Assembly (NCBI GenBank): GCA_947652115.1
Contig: OX393574.1
Location: forward strand, 14,564,215-14,628,214
Reading direction: 5' to 3'
Source: Blastomussa wellsi
Lineage: Eukaryota; Cnidaria; Anthozoa; Scleractinia; Plerogyridae
DNA: 64,000 bases
Part shown: positions 19,071 to 29,671 of the stretch, in pieces
How the letters are laid out: each line of letters opens with the position of its first letter
Position numbering within the stretch: position 1 is the first letter of the stretch
Notes under the pieces: model-generated
The model's database searches: none
What the model was told of the DNA's origin: nothing
The model's input: the letters and a program-made list of their open reading frames with translations, nothing else
Position numbers and translations under genes: made by a program

Positions 19071-22000
19071 TTAAAAATATTTTGCAGAGTGCATGAGAAT
19101 TTCTTGTACAATGAGCCTGTCCTTTTCACTTTCTCTGTCTTCTTCGTTGCTAATTCTCTTGAGGCAAACCAGCAGTTCACTGGCTTGATGTTTGTGTTCG
19201 TTGTAGTTAGAATTCATCAAGATTTGGTGTAGTAAAGATATGTATTCTGTTCTCATCTGCAGGAAAAAATAAGAATACACAAATGTATCAATATCAAAAT
19301 CTGGATCTGGGTATTGTACCCTTCTATTTAATGGTCTATAACTTTGAAACATTCAGTAGAGCAGGATTTGTGGCATGCCTCAGATTGTTGAAGGTGTTGA
19401 AAGATATGTGAGGTCCTGTCCCTGTTTAGGTGTTCGCGAATGCGTGTCGAGAGGTGTCGGCTAGTTTCGCCGACATAGCAAGAATTACAGCTTGCACAGG
19501 TAAACTTGTAGACCACATTTGAACGAAGGTCAACAGGCACAGGGTCCTTCACACTAAACATGTTACAAATCTTAAAGGAAGAAAAGGCTAGCTTAATATC
19601 AAGATTGTTACAATAACGTTTAACTAGTTTATGTAATCGGTTTTGTGCTACAATAGAGAAGGGCCCAACATAAGGTAATTTGAAAAAATGTGTAGAATCA
19701 GAGGGAGGACTAGCAGATATGTTCGAACGGGTCTGGGTTTTAGTAATATACTGCCTAATGACCCTCTCAACGATATGACTGGGGAAAAGGTTTTTACGTA
19801 AGATTAATAGCAATTTCTTGATGTCCTCATGAAAACCTACCCACGTGTTGTTGATCTTGTATGTTCTATCAACTAGGGTCCTGATTAAGCCAAGTTTGTA
19901 AGAGAATGGGGTAAAACTAGAATAATGCGACCACAAAATTCCAGGTCAAGATAAAAGAAGCGTTACATATCTCCTGGGAGCAACCTTCTTTAAACAAGCA
20001 ATTATACCATGTTAATTTAACTCTCTCGTTCTAATCAGCATGTTACTATTGTACATTCTTTTGTTACTTTTGGCTATTTTGTTAGGTTCCCAATTTATTT
20101 CACACTTGTTAGTTATCTTTGTTTAGCATTATATTATAAATTCAAATGTAACTTCAAATTAATTCTACTTTCAACTGAAGATGGTCGTTGAACGACCGAA
20201 ACATGTCTTGCAAACGTAGTTTCAAATGTGTCGTTATTTTTATAAAAATTATATTATATTTATATTTTATTTAATTATATTACATTTTATTTTATATTTC
20301 AAACCAACCCCTGCTCCCGGAGAAAGATCTGACAGCTGCCGCAAAACAATCTCTATGAGAATCATCATATCTGAAGTGTAGAAAAACCCTGCAGTATCTT
20401 GAGATGAAAAGACATCTGTAAGAAACTTGAGCACAGAGTCGGGACAAGCTCTGGGATACTGAAACATGGCTGTGGGATCCTCTGTAAAACAAATAGGAAC
20501 AACAATCATTCACCAACAAAGCACCAGTCGCCATCTCACATGGCAATGCTTGAAAAACATACAGACACGTTTTCTTTAAGGGCGAAGTGGTGGTTTATTT
20601 TTATTTGTCCTTATTGCGTCATGCAATGCTGCACTGATGAACACTCCCCCCCCCCTCTCCCCCCCCCCTCTCGCCCCCTGCACTTCCCCTCTCCTACAGA
20701 GGGATTTGACTTAGTCTGGAGTATTTTTTCTACAGAAACAGGAGTTAGGTGTATGTAATTAGGTCATAATAAAAATATTACACTTCAGCTAGGTGTTCAG
20801 TAAAAGTGTGTACATACTAACCTTCTCTGTTGACAAGTAACATGATTTTCTCACTCAATGTTTTGGCTGTTCTAAGGTTAGCCAACACCCTCATCACAAT
20901 ATTACTCTGAAAATCTGTCAGAGAGATTTAGAACAAAACATCACTTAATTATAATTTTTTTTTCTCCCTTGGTAAATAAGATTAAAATTACCAACAACAC
21001 CCCTTCTGGGCCAGGAAAAGCAGAGAACAACGAAATTACAAAATGTTTGCCAAAATTTTGGTGAGATCTCAGTGATATCTCGGCAAGTTTTTGGCCGCCA
21101 AGATTTTCATATGACTCGCCGAGATCTCGTTGATCTGTGGTGAGATCTTGGCTTTGGTGAGACCTCGGCGAGATCGCCAACAAGATCTTACCGAGATCTC
21201 GCCGACATGGTAGAGATCTCAGCAAGATGGCAGAGATCTCACCGCGATGGCAAAGATCTTGGCGAGATGGCAGCAATCTTGCCGAGATCTCAGCAAAAAT
21301 TTTGTACGGGGTAGCCAAGAAAAAGGCTTGTTAACAAGCCCAGTCAGTCTTATGGATTGCGCATCTTCAAAATTACTTCAAGGCTGCTGTTGTAAAATTT
21401 AAGGCAATTATAAGATTTAGCTGGTGACAGTCAGTTGGTTCCTAATTATATCCTGGCCAGTAAATCTTATTTGACGTGAATCTAGCACCTGCAATTTGAC
21501 TTTCAATAGCAATTGTTAGAAAATTTAATATTTTATACCTACAAAGTGTTGATTAAATGCAAGGATAAGTGGAACTAAAGTGTCAACCAATTCTTCACCA
21601 TGTTCACCACCTCCAGCTCTTTCAATGACGTCAATAACAAAATTCACAAATGACTCATTCACCTGATCTGTTAATGTTCAAAACAAATTGGAAATACTGT
21701 ACTGTGAGAAAAGCTGTGATTTCAGGTAATATCCCTACCAAACCCATGCTATGACATTTGAAGATTCCAAGGGGGAGGGGAGGGGGTTAAAAGCCAAAGT
21801 GGGCAGGAGGCTCAAACCAAAAATTCTTTCATGGGAGGGGGTGGACATTCTCTCGGACAACACAAGATAACAGCCAAGAGGGGGGGGGGGGGGGTGACTC
21901 GGATATGAAAGGGGTGGGGATGCTTGACCCTGGAACTACACATTTCATTTTACATTTGTTGATTTTGTATCAATAAATGAATACATGTATGGTAGAGACA

Positions 22001-25000
22001 ATAATTAATGACGGTATACAGACTCACCATAAAGAGTAAATGGAACAGACTCTCCAGTTGAAAAGATCATCGTCATAAGCAAAGCACAGTGGCACTGCAT
22101 TAAAACATCTGAAAGGTACAGATCAATTCACAGTGAAATATTCTTCAAATTGTTTAGTATTATCACATAGGCATATCAGTCTGTCTGCTCATCTATTTAT
22201 CTGTCTGTTCACCCACCCACTTGTCCACCGAGCTGTTGATCTGTCTGTGTGTCCATCCATCCATCTGTCCGTCTATCCCCCATTCAGTTCAATGGCAGGT
22301 ACAGTGGGTTGGGTCAGACGGTTGGTTGGACAGTCAGTCATCAGTTGGTTGGTCGGTCAATTAGCTGCTTGCTAAGTTGGGCAGTCAGTCCATTGTTTGG
22401 TTTCGTTGAATGGTTAGTCTGGTCGATGGTCAATGGGTCAGGTTGTTAATTGGCCAGAGGATCAGCCGTCAGCCAGTCACTCAGTCGGTCAGCCAGTCAG
22501 CCAGCCGGTCAGTCAGTCAGTCAGTCGGTTGGATGGTTGGTATGCCAGTCAAAGAGACCTTGCCAAAATTTACTGCTGACAAAGAACACTCCAATTTTCA
22601 ATTACCATGTTTCCTGTTCATGATCTCTATAGCTAGTTCTGTTGGCAATACAGAGCACAGGAGCTGTGACAGAATTTCCTTCTCCAAGCCACACATAGAG
22701 CCAAATATTTCGACTAACTGTTGACGCAGTGATCGTCTCTCTTCCTAGATTCAAGGCAATAAACTTTACTTAGCCTGGTTCACACTAGCAACATAAGGCT
22801 GACATAACAACAAAGTCACACAATTGCAAGAAAGACCTTACACTTATATTTTATGTCACCAGTGTGAACAACACAACATTAACGACATAGTAGGAACATG
22901 ACCTAAAGCTACATGAACATAACGACATAAGGAAAAGATTGATCTTTTCTTTTATGCCCATGTCGTTATGTTGTTATATGTCGCTAGTGTGAACTAGGCT
23001 TTAGTAAGACAAACTTTAAGTTTATTTACAACTCAGAGACAAATTCAAACATCAACTGAAGATGCCTAAATGAATTAGTTCCTCTATATTTATCGGATTA
23101 TAATTGAACATAAGAAGTATTTTTTACAGCGTAATTTATAACCTTTTTGGTTTATGACTCTTCATAATTACATAATTTATGTCTTTTGGGGTTATGTGAT
23201 ACTAACCATTTGAAAGTAGACAACAAGCATGTTGACATATTCATAGTCATCTTGTTTCAATACAGCTCGACAAACAGAAGGGTCAGCATCAAACTAGAAA
23301 CAAACAGTTAAAGTTGAAGCATGAAGTTAAGACTATGGAAAACTTTGAAAACTTTCTTTGAGAACTTTAACAAATTAATATTTATTTTACTGATAAAGAT
23401 GAAATGATAAATTATGACCAAAGTGTGGGACAAAGAAAACACCTGAGTCCCCGAGAAGATTTGAACCCCTGACCTCCCAGATACCAGTCAGGTGCTCTAA
23501 GCAACTGAGTTACGAGAACTCTTGTTGACTGAGGCCATTTACTAGGTTCATGTAATTAATAATTATGCTGTTCTGTGTAAAGTTGTACATAGCAGAAGTC
23601 ATTAAGAACATTACTAACCAGAATACTAAGCAAGTTTTTCAGTAGCTTATGAATAATCCCCTCATCTTCATGAACGGCCCAGGTTCTTTGCTGTGAGTCT
23701 TCCTTGTGCTCTGTCAACTGGTCAAGAATTCCAATGAGTTGCTGACCATCGTGTGATTGAATTAAAGCTTCTTCATCTTCACTTCGAGACTCCTGAGGCA
23801 GACGTCAACAAACAAACTTTTTCTTTATTTTTTTATTATTAAATTCCAAGAGTCAGCAATGAAAGAAATAAATCAACATTGAAATGGCATCAACAGAAGC
23901 TCCGAAAAAATCCGAGTCCCAGATGGGATTTGAACCCACGACCCTCCGTGATCTAGTCGGATCATTCATTCAAAACGTTTGAAGTTATTGGTTCAATAGC
24001 TATCGCGCACAGAGTGGAACAATATCAATAGTTACAAGTTCTTCACTTGATGATACTGACCTTTTGATTGGCAAGATCTTGTATTATTTGTGTCATCGCC
24101 TCTGATATCACTGGTACAGACTCTTGTATGTGTGATACGACTGTATAGACTGCAACGTAGGACTTTTCGTAACTCAAACCTGTGCTGTAAACAATATTCA
24201 ACAAATGCCTTAGCTGTTTTTCTTGATTTACTTGATTTTTATCAGATGATATTACCCAGTTAAGCATTCTTACTTTATACGCAAAAGCTCTAGCAACTCT
24301 GCAGCAATTCCACGTCGCACCTGGACAGGTTGATGGTCAGTTCTCTGCGGCACAACTGGGAGGGGAGGGGTTGATTGGCGATCTTCATAAGATGATTCAC
24401 CTGAATGTACACAAAATAAAATCAATACAATTGCAATATATTTTTTACTACTTGACAGCCAATTTCAGGGCAGTGTGTAGACCTGGGTTTTGAAAACATC
24501 GATTCATTCGCCTGACGATCATTCCGCCAAGTGTATTGGTGATAAATAAACACAGAAGGCTTGAAATTGAACTTTTTGTCTCTCTGAACTTTTAAAGTTA
24601 AATTTGACCAAATTTGTACAGGCATAAAAGTTATCGCCACTTTTGTGATTATCTTGGGCAAATGATTGATAGGCACTTGATGTTTTATCTTACATTTTAC
24701 TGCACTGAAATCGCCTGTAATTTCTTCATTCTTCAGGCTATGGCCAAACCTTCACAGGCTCCTGACATGGCTCAAACCTAAAATTTAATTACTGTATGTA
24801 TAAATAATCAATGCCATTGTTTTCACTCATTTACATCAGATTTAACTCGCGTGTAGTTCACTGTTTGACCATAGCCTTAGTTCCTAAAAGTAATTAAATA
24901 ATATAAACCAACAAAGAATCCATGTAAATCCACGATAACATACGATGTAAATCTTTAACAAAATCATTATCCCAGATCTAGATTTCCTTGCAATTTTGAC

Positions 25001-27663
25001 AAAAGTTATTTCATCCATTTCAGTTGTTTGTGAATGCGAGATGACGGGACAAAAGTCAGAAAGATATTAAAAAGTTTCATTAAACTTCCACAGTGGATTA
25101 ATTTATCTACATAAGAGGGATTGTCACAAATTATGGAATATTCAGTCTCTTTCGTTATTCTCAGACATTTTGAGGAAACACTTGGTTTTTTGTATACATG
25201 TATTATTCTCGTTTGAAGTGTCAGACATCAGCTCTCTCACTCTAATCCTGGGAGGCACAGGTAAAGTTTATTTTCTGCCCATGCCTCTAGGGAATTGGAG
25301 CTAGATAACATCACATTAAATTCTCAGAATTAACATTAAAAATATATAAAAAAAATCAGAAGGGAGGATTAATATTTTTTTAGCTGGGGTTTACAAACCC
25401 TTTGTTTCATCAGCTCCTTTTGCAGTGGCAGCAGTAGGTGCAACAGGAGCTGGTCTTCTTTTTGTGGATTCCTTCGTTTTCTCTTTCTTTTCCTTTTCAG
25501 GAGGAAGTGTCGGCGCTGGGCGTCGAGGCTGAGCTGGCGGAACCTGCGCAGTCGGTGACAACTTACTTTTCACTCCACCTGGATGGAGCTCGGAAGACTG
25601 GGAAGCTTTAACAGGAGAATCATCAAGAAGACGTTTCCTGTGTTCTAGTAATTGTCTACAAGACACAAAATTGATTATTTATTAAATGCTACGTAGGTTA
25701 GCCTAGGGCAAACAAGTATGAAATTAAAGTAGGCACCTGGTCCATTTTTATGATTCCTCAGTGCAGAGAGCTGGAGGTACTATCATTCAAGTTAAAACTA
25801 ACCTCAAATTAACTCTCTGTTCATGCGTATAGATGCCTCCAGTGTAGGCTGCCTGTGCATGGATTGCTTCAATAGCTCTGTCTACTGATTCTATCACTAC
25901 GTGTGCCTCGCTTGTCAATGCATCAGCCTATTATAAAGTAATGGTACGCTGATGATAAATCATGAAGGTTTTCTCGGGTTCTGCAGCATTAAGTGACTGC
26001 AGACCACTAAGCCATTAAGCCAGTGTGTCTCAGAATTCAGAAATAATTGTTGCAATCCTGGCAAGGAAGAGAGGTTGGCTTGAAGGGGGAGATGGGGATA
26101 AACAAACAATAGCCTCCATTTGGTGCAAAAATATGCTGGGATATTAGCCCATGGACATTATCTGTTCTGAGACACGAACAGTTTTCCGAGAGCGAAGATC
26201 AAGGAAAACTGTGAGCTTCAAGGACGGGTGATGAGAATATACAAACTTATCAGCTGGAGGGTGTTATCTTTATAATTACAATCATGAATTTTCTTAACTT
26301 ATATGTTCAAGGAACTGTTTGCAGCTATCAAGGAGAATTACTGATCAGACCTTATGATTTAATTGCTATTCCATATTAAAGTAGATTACAAAATTTAGTG
26401 TTGCTGCAGAAGGTATGAAACAGTAAGAACTATAATTTGCTCTTTGATAACTAGGTGCAAATAGCACTAAATGTTTTGTACTCAAGAACAAACGCAGGGT
26501 TTTCCTTTTCAAATAAAGTTGAAGTCGATGAAAGCGAAGCTGGCGGAGACAGCTTGTATAAATTATATAACTTTTGGATTATATAACAGCAAGGATTCTT
26601 TTAGTTACCGGCAACGGAGCCGTTCACATGCAGCGAAAATCGCCGGTCGCCGGCCAAAAAGGAAAACCCTGCAAACGTGGCCCATATGCTAACGTAACAT
26701 GTAACAGATTGGTTCTTTTTCATGTAGAATTCTTACGAAATCCAAAGTGCTTGTATGTGTTAAAATGGATATGGATTATGCCAATATTGGGCCATTCTGT
26801 TTAACAAGGTGCAGGATTGCAGAAAACTGGCCTAATGGTTATTGCGCTGAACTCCAGATCGGAAGATCCGGATTCAAGTCTCTAGCTGGGGCACTGCATT
26901 GTGTTCTTGGGCAAGACATTTTATACTCTCAGTACCTCTCTTCACCCAGGTGTATAAATGGGTACCGGCAAATTTACTGCTGGGGGTCACCCTGCAATGG
27001 ACTAGCATCCCATCAAGGGGGGAGTAGAAATACTCTGTCACTTCATGTTACAGAAACCGGGATAAGCTCAGTGGCCTGATGGGCCACTAGGCCCGAATGC
27101 AGACTTAACAAATAACAATGAAATACATTGATCGCATTCCTCATTCTTTCATAACTAAATTAATTTTTCTGCAATCCTGCACCTCACTCCCACATTGAGG
27201 GTCTTTGTGTCTGCCCCCTTAGAGAAGTGATCTAAGTGCCGACACATTCCCCTTGAGATAAACGGAAGAGATCAAAGCCACCGACAAATCTAGCTACACC
27301 CCCAGCAATAGCTTTTTTTAAAACCCCCTCCCACCACCTCAGATTTCCCATGGGGGGGGGGGGGGGTAGATATTTAATGAAATGGCCCATTTATTTAAAC
27401 ATTGCCAAATCAATTTCAGTGGCAGTCATGCAGGTAAGGCTTCTAGCTGGGCAACTGTTAGATGAATAATCGTATTGATCCCTTACCGTTCCTTTATCGA
27501 TGGGCTCCAAATAACAAGCCGGAACGAGTCCAACCGAGCCGGTTTGAGAGCGCATTTTCCACCAGTTCGCGTCATGTTGCTCGATAAATGTAAAGTGATC
27601 TCCCGCACGAACGGATAACGCTCCTCTATCTTTCCCTTTGTAATTGTATAATGACCTGTACAT
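19071..27663 (-). CDS. NCKIPSD: NCK-interacting protein with SH3 domain (SPIN90/DIP), 13 exons
   Basis: The exons are 27663-27487, 25927-25803, 25655-25399, 24400-24274, 24184-24061, 23792-23619, 23293-23207, 22744-22606, 22108-22028, 21667-21539, 20914-20822, 20481-20309 and 19256-19071. All codon phases agree, giving about 623 residues (human about 720). SPIN90 binds Nck, mDia and Arp2/3 and helps nucleate linear actin filaments in the cortex. The SH3 domain is residues 1-59 (ALSVRAGDHFTF, NWWKMRS, GLVPACYL). Exon 2 gives the VDRAIEAIHAQAAY helix. Exon 3 is a Pro/Lys linker that could bind SH3 domains. The rest is the conserved helical-repeat half (LLELLRINTGLSYE, SQQRTWAVHEDEGI, SVLPTELAIEI, DSVLKFLTDVFSSQ). 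The linker is shorter than in vertebrates. Exons at 21667 and 20914 have two nearby AG acceptors; only the upstream one keeps the frame. Confidence 0.93.
19310..20240. mobile_element. Penelope-like element copy, 5' part inverted
   Basis: On the minus strand 19936-19328 encodes the end of a Penelope-like reverse transcriptase plus the GIY-YIG endonuclease (VVYKFTCASCNSCYVGETSR, then LSTRIREHLN). It stops at FKVIDH. The missing protein end, QVKIKEALHISWEQPSLNKQ and a further ten residues to a stop at 20032-20034, is on the plus strand starting at about 19942. The two pieces therefore face in opposite directions with the junction near 19937. The plus-strand 3' region continues to about 20240 and includes the stem-loop at 20169-20217. 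The element lies in the last NCKIPSD intron, and most of the reverse transcriptase is absent. Confidence 0.8.
20169..20217 (+). ncRNA. Hammerhead-ribozyme-like motif in the Penelope-like 3' region
   Basis: On the plus strand, the sense of the adjacent element end, the sequence reads ctgaaga (20175-20181), a stem ggtcg-ttgaa-cgacc, then gaaac (20198-20202) and tgtc. This is the order of a type I hammerhead core (CUGANGA, stem II, GAAA, short stem III, UH). The flanks tttcaa and ttgcaaa could form stem I with one bulge, and aca-tgt could form the minimal stem III. An extra U between CUGAAGA and stem II departs from the consensus. Penelope-like elements are known to carry hammerheads. Activity is untested. 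Confidence 0.45.
21030..21310. mobile_element. gagatctcg-rich inverted-repeat element
   Basis: The ends caaaattttggtgagatctc and gagatctcagcaaaaatttt are inverted. Between them the motif gagatctcggcgagat recurs in many degenerate forms on both strands. It lies in an NCKIPSD intron. An open frame across it (20941-21318) is explained by the repeat and is not a gene. Confidence 0.6.
22150..22545. repeat. Degenerate tetranucleotide tracts
   Basis: The left part (to about 22285) is built from ctgt/ccat/catc words. The right part (22310-22545) is built from gtca/gttg words such as cagtcagtcagtcag. It ends 60 bases before an NCKIPSD exon. This is slippage-prone sequence without coding value. Confidence 0.7.
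22773..23000. mobile_element. TTA-flanked MITE, copy 2 (Harbinger-like)
   Basis: It has the same family layout as 15448-15660: gcctggttcacactagc at the left, gctagtgtgaactaggct at the right, and the same inner ggaaaagattgatctttt block. TTA lies at 22770-22772 and 23001-23003. Its left end is 26 bases from the 3' splice site of the NCKIPSD exon at 22744. Confidence 0.7.
23447..23519 (-). tRNA. tRNA-like sequence, anticodon GGT (SINE head or tRNA pseudogene)
   Basis: Read on the minus strand, 73 bases fold as a cloverleaf. The acceptor gttctcg pairs with cggggac using wobbles, the D-arm is actc/gagc, the anticodon loop is ctggtat, and the T-arm is agggg-ttcaaat-cttct. A-box (taactcagttgcttagagca) and B-box (ggttcaaatc) are recognisable. 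The anticodon stem has a mismatch and wobble pairs, and the sequence continues into a ggtgttttctttgtccc tail. It is more likely the head of a tRNA-derived SINE than a working threonine tRNA. Confidence 0.5.
23915..23975 (-). repeat. 3' half of a tRNA-like SINE head
   Basis: The minus strand reads gggtcgtgggttcaaatccc followed by atctgggactcggattttttc, that is a B-box T-arm and acceptor end. No A-box half is found upstream. It is a second tRNA-derived SINE remnant within 500 bases of the first, both in NCKIPSD introns. Confidence 0.5.
26492..26680. mobile_element. hAT-like MITE with cagggttttcc ends
   Basis: The ends gcagggttttccttttc and aaaaaggaaaaccctgc are inverted across about 190 bases, in NCKIPSD intron 1. 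The interior holds gcgaaaatcgccggtcgccg-like GC-rich words. CAGGG termini are typical of hAT elements. No clear 8-base duplication is seen. Confidence 0.55.
26825..27110 (+). repeat. tRNA-derived SINE, copy 1
   Basis: The A-box-like tggcctaatggttattgcgc is at 26829-26848 and the B-box-like ggattcaagtc at about 26870. They are followed by a conserved SINE body: gtgttcttgggcaagacatt, cttcacccaggtgtataaat, gggtaccggcaa, and a cgggataagctcagtggcc tail. A second copy in reverse lies at 50910-51190. The body resembles the widespread eumetazoan SINE domain around cttgggcaag (Nin-DC-like, from memory). Confidence 0.75.
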
Positions 27664-27723
27664 GTCATTGATGGATTAAGAACCAAGAAAAAATATTCAT
27701 TTTAAAACAAAAACCGCTCTGGA

Positions 27724-27736
27724 GGCCGCCATTTTG
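27724..27736 (-). promoter_or_regulatory. YY1-like element upstream of NCKIPSD
   Basis: The minus strand reads caaaatggcggcc, matching the AANATGGCGGC YY1 motif, about 60 bases upstream of the NCKIPSD start codon. A second, weaker copy (caaaatggcggt) is at about 27821-27832. Similar sites are found 5' of ATP5F1C, SLC37 and the bZIP gene. Confidence 0.5.
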
Positions 27737-27974
27737 TATAAATTGGTGAACTGCGTTACCCATGAGGATTAGCGGACAACGTCAGCACAGTTGATTTCAA
27801 GGGTAGGGTGGGTAAGGACCACCGCCATTTTGTATTCCTTTCTACTACAGTCGGCCCGTTTCCGAGAATCAGCTGAACTAAAGTAGAGTTCACGAAATGG
27901 AACGATAAATTTCGGTCAGACCGGTCAAAATGGGTCACACCCAGAGATGGACACCAATATTTCTGTCCGCACCC

Positions 27975-28140
27975 CCCCAGGGGAGGGGGGACACTTGGGT
28001 ATAGGGGTGCCGCTGGAGGTCTAAAACCCAGATCCTGTTTAGGAGCGCTAATGTCGACTGGATGAACGTTTCTGTTTTCCGGTGTCAAAAGTCTTGAAGC
28101 CATGTCTAGGACAGGCTTGCTTGAATGATATACCATTTTG
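27975..28140. repeat. Family 3 repeat fragment
   Basis: It shares gggtataggggtgccgctgg and cctgtttagga with 4520-4610, next to a run of C and G. It lies 5' of NCKIPSD. The rest of the NCKIPSD to ATP5F1C gap (28140-28690, 29235-29670) shows no gene. Confidence 0.55.
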
Positions 28141-28692
28141 GGTGAATGGGAAACACCCAATGTGCTAAGAAACCGCAAATTAAATAGTATTTTTAGTATG
28201 GAGTACTTTTATTTAGATTTTGAAAGGGTATTTCAAAATACCTCAAACTGTCACACAGAAGGGTTGAAATGAAGTCTATAGAGAAAGATACAGTATCCCT
28301 TCCATAGGCTTACTTGTCATAAGGGGATATGAAAGGTTAAGGGTTTGGACCTCGAGGTTGAGCATCCCTGCACATAATTTTATTAGTTACACCTATATAA
28401 TACTTCGTCCTATCAACTTTTTCCCAGTCAAAAGCGTGAGATTTTCATCATCACTATCTAAGTTGCGCGAAAATTCCCGAGGTCATTCCTTACACTTCCG
28501 AATACAGTCCGAAGACTTCAGGGTCCAGTCCCAGGATGTGTTTTGTCACACAATGTCGTGAAAACGTTGTCCCAAGCAAGACGAACGTTTCCTTTCCTGC
28601 ATTTCTTCAAGTTCACATATTTTAAAAATTGTATCAGTCGAGGCTGTAATATTTCACATTTTCCAGCAAGGCGTGAGAGTTTCAAGTAATAT

Positions 28693-29129
28693 AGGCCGTT
28701 CTGAAATTGCGCAGGGAACTGGGGCGAGATTCAACTTTCAACCAATCGATGAATTGACACCACCACACAAAGCATGACAAAAGATCACGTTGAAATTGGT
28801 TTGCAGTTTTTGGGTTGAAAAGAGACCAAGTTTCGGACTTTGAAACATGGTTTAAAATCCATGCAAACGTCTATAATTTTGACACAGCGTCCTCCAAAGC
28901 TATACAAACCCTTAACCTTTTTATCAGATTTGTGACAACTGCAAAATGGCGTCATGGAACTACTATGGAGGCATGTTTCAGTCGATAACTTGGTCTCTTT
29001 TTAACCTTAAATCTTCAAACTTGGTCAGATGACCAATTCAAAAGTGATCTTTCGTGTGGTGGTGTCAAATTATCGATAGGTTAAATGTTGAAACTCGCCC
29101 CAGTTCCCTGCGCAATTTCGGAATGGCCT
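28693..29129. mobile_element. 437-bp inverted-repeat element, family 5, copy 1
   Basis: The arms begin aggccgttctgaaattgcgc and end gcgcaatttcggaatggcct. Further inverted blocks include gacaccaccacacaaag / tcgtgtggtggtgtc and the tggtctctttt block. ATAT flanks both ends (28689-28692, 29130-29133). A partial copy is at 56855-57235. Confidence 0.7.
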
Positions 29130-29146
29130 ATATCGAACACTCGAGA

Positions 29147-29232
29147 CAGTGTTTCATCACATTTCCAAACACCAAGAAGAGAGTTGAAAATATGACAAAC
29201 TTAGAGGTGTTTGGAAATGTGATGAAACACTG
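29147..29232. mobile_element. 86-bp hairpin MITE with cagtgtttcatc ends
   Basis: The left arm cagtgtttcatcacatttcc and the right arm ggaaatgtgatgaaacactg are perfect inverted repeats extending to 27 bases (adding aaacacc/ggtgttt). It sits 17 bases from the previous element. CAGTG termini suggest hAT, but no 8-base duplication is visible. Confidence 0.7.
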
Positions 29233-29612
29233 TTTCTCAATCGAAACAAAAACTGCGGAGACAACGAAGAAATAAAGTCGTAAAAAATCTATGTTAATTA
29301 AGATCACGTTTCCACACCACGGTTACGGTTCTGATTTAATGAGTTTGAGAAATGTCAGAGTGACATTGCGTTTTATGTCCTTCATGATCTTCATCACAAA
29401 CAAGATTGTTTCAACTCCCAGTGTCATTCGGGTTGATCGGTTCTGTACGTCAATTGCTAGCATAAGATTGTCAATCTACAGATCCTGAAATGGCCACTGG
29501 CACACCCATTTGAGATACCCAATCATAAAAGAAGATATTTTAGCACAAAGCAGTCAATTAAAGTAAAGTAAGAGACAGTTTGACAGGGATGGAAACTGTC
29601 CTCCAAATGAAA

Positions 29613-29618
29613 TTTATT
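29613..29618 (-). terminator. ATP5F1C: ATP5F1C polyadenylation signal
   Basis: An aataaa on the minus strand lies 54 bases beyond the stop codon at 29672. Confidence 0.5.
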
Positions 29619-29671
29619 TCAACTGATACAAACATTAATTAACACTTTGTTTTCAATAAAAAATCCACAAA

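Noticed and set aside
20941..21318. 125-residue frame rich in SARLLPSRQDLC-like repeats
   Set aside because: It is produced by the gagatctcgg repeat element; not protein-like in other frames or copies.
23447..23519. Functional threonine tRNA
   Set aside because: It folds as a cloverleaf but has a weak anticodon stem and a SINE-like tail, and a similar half copy lies 400 bases away.
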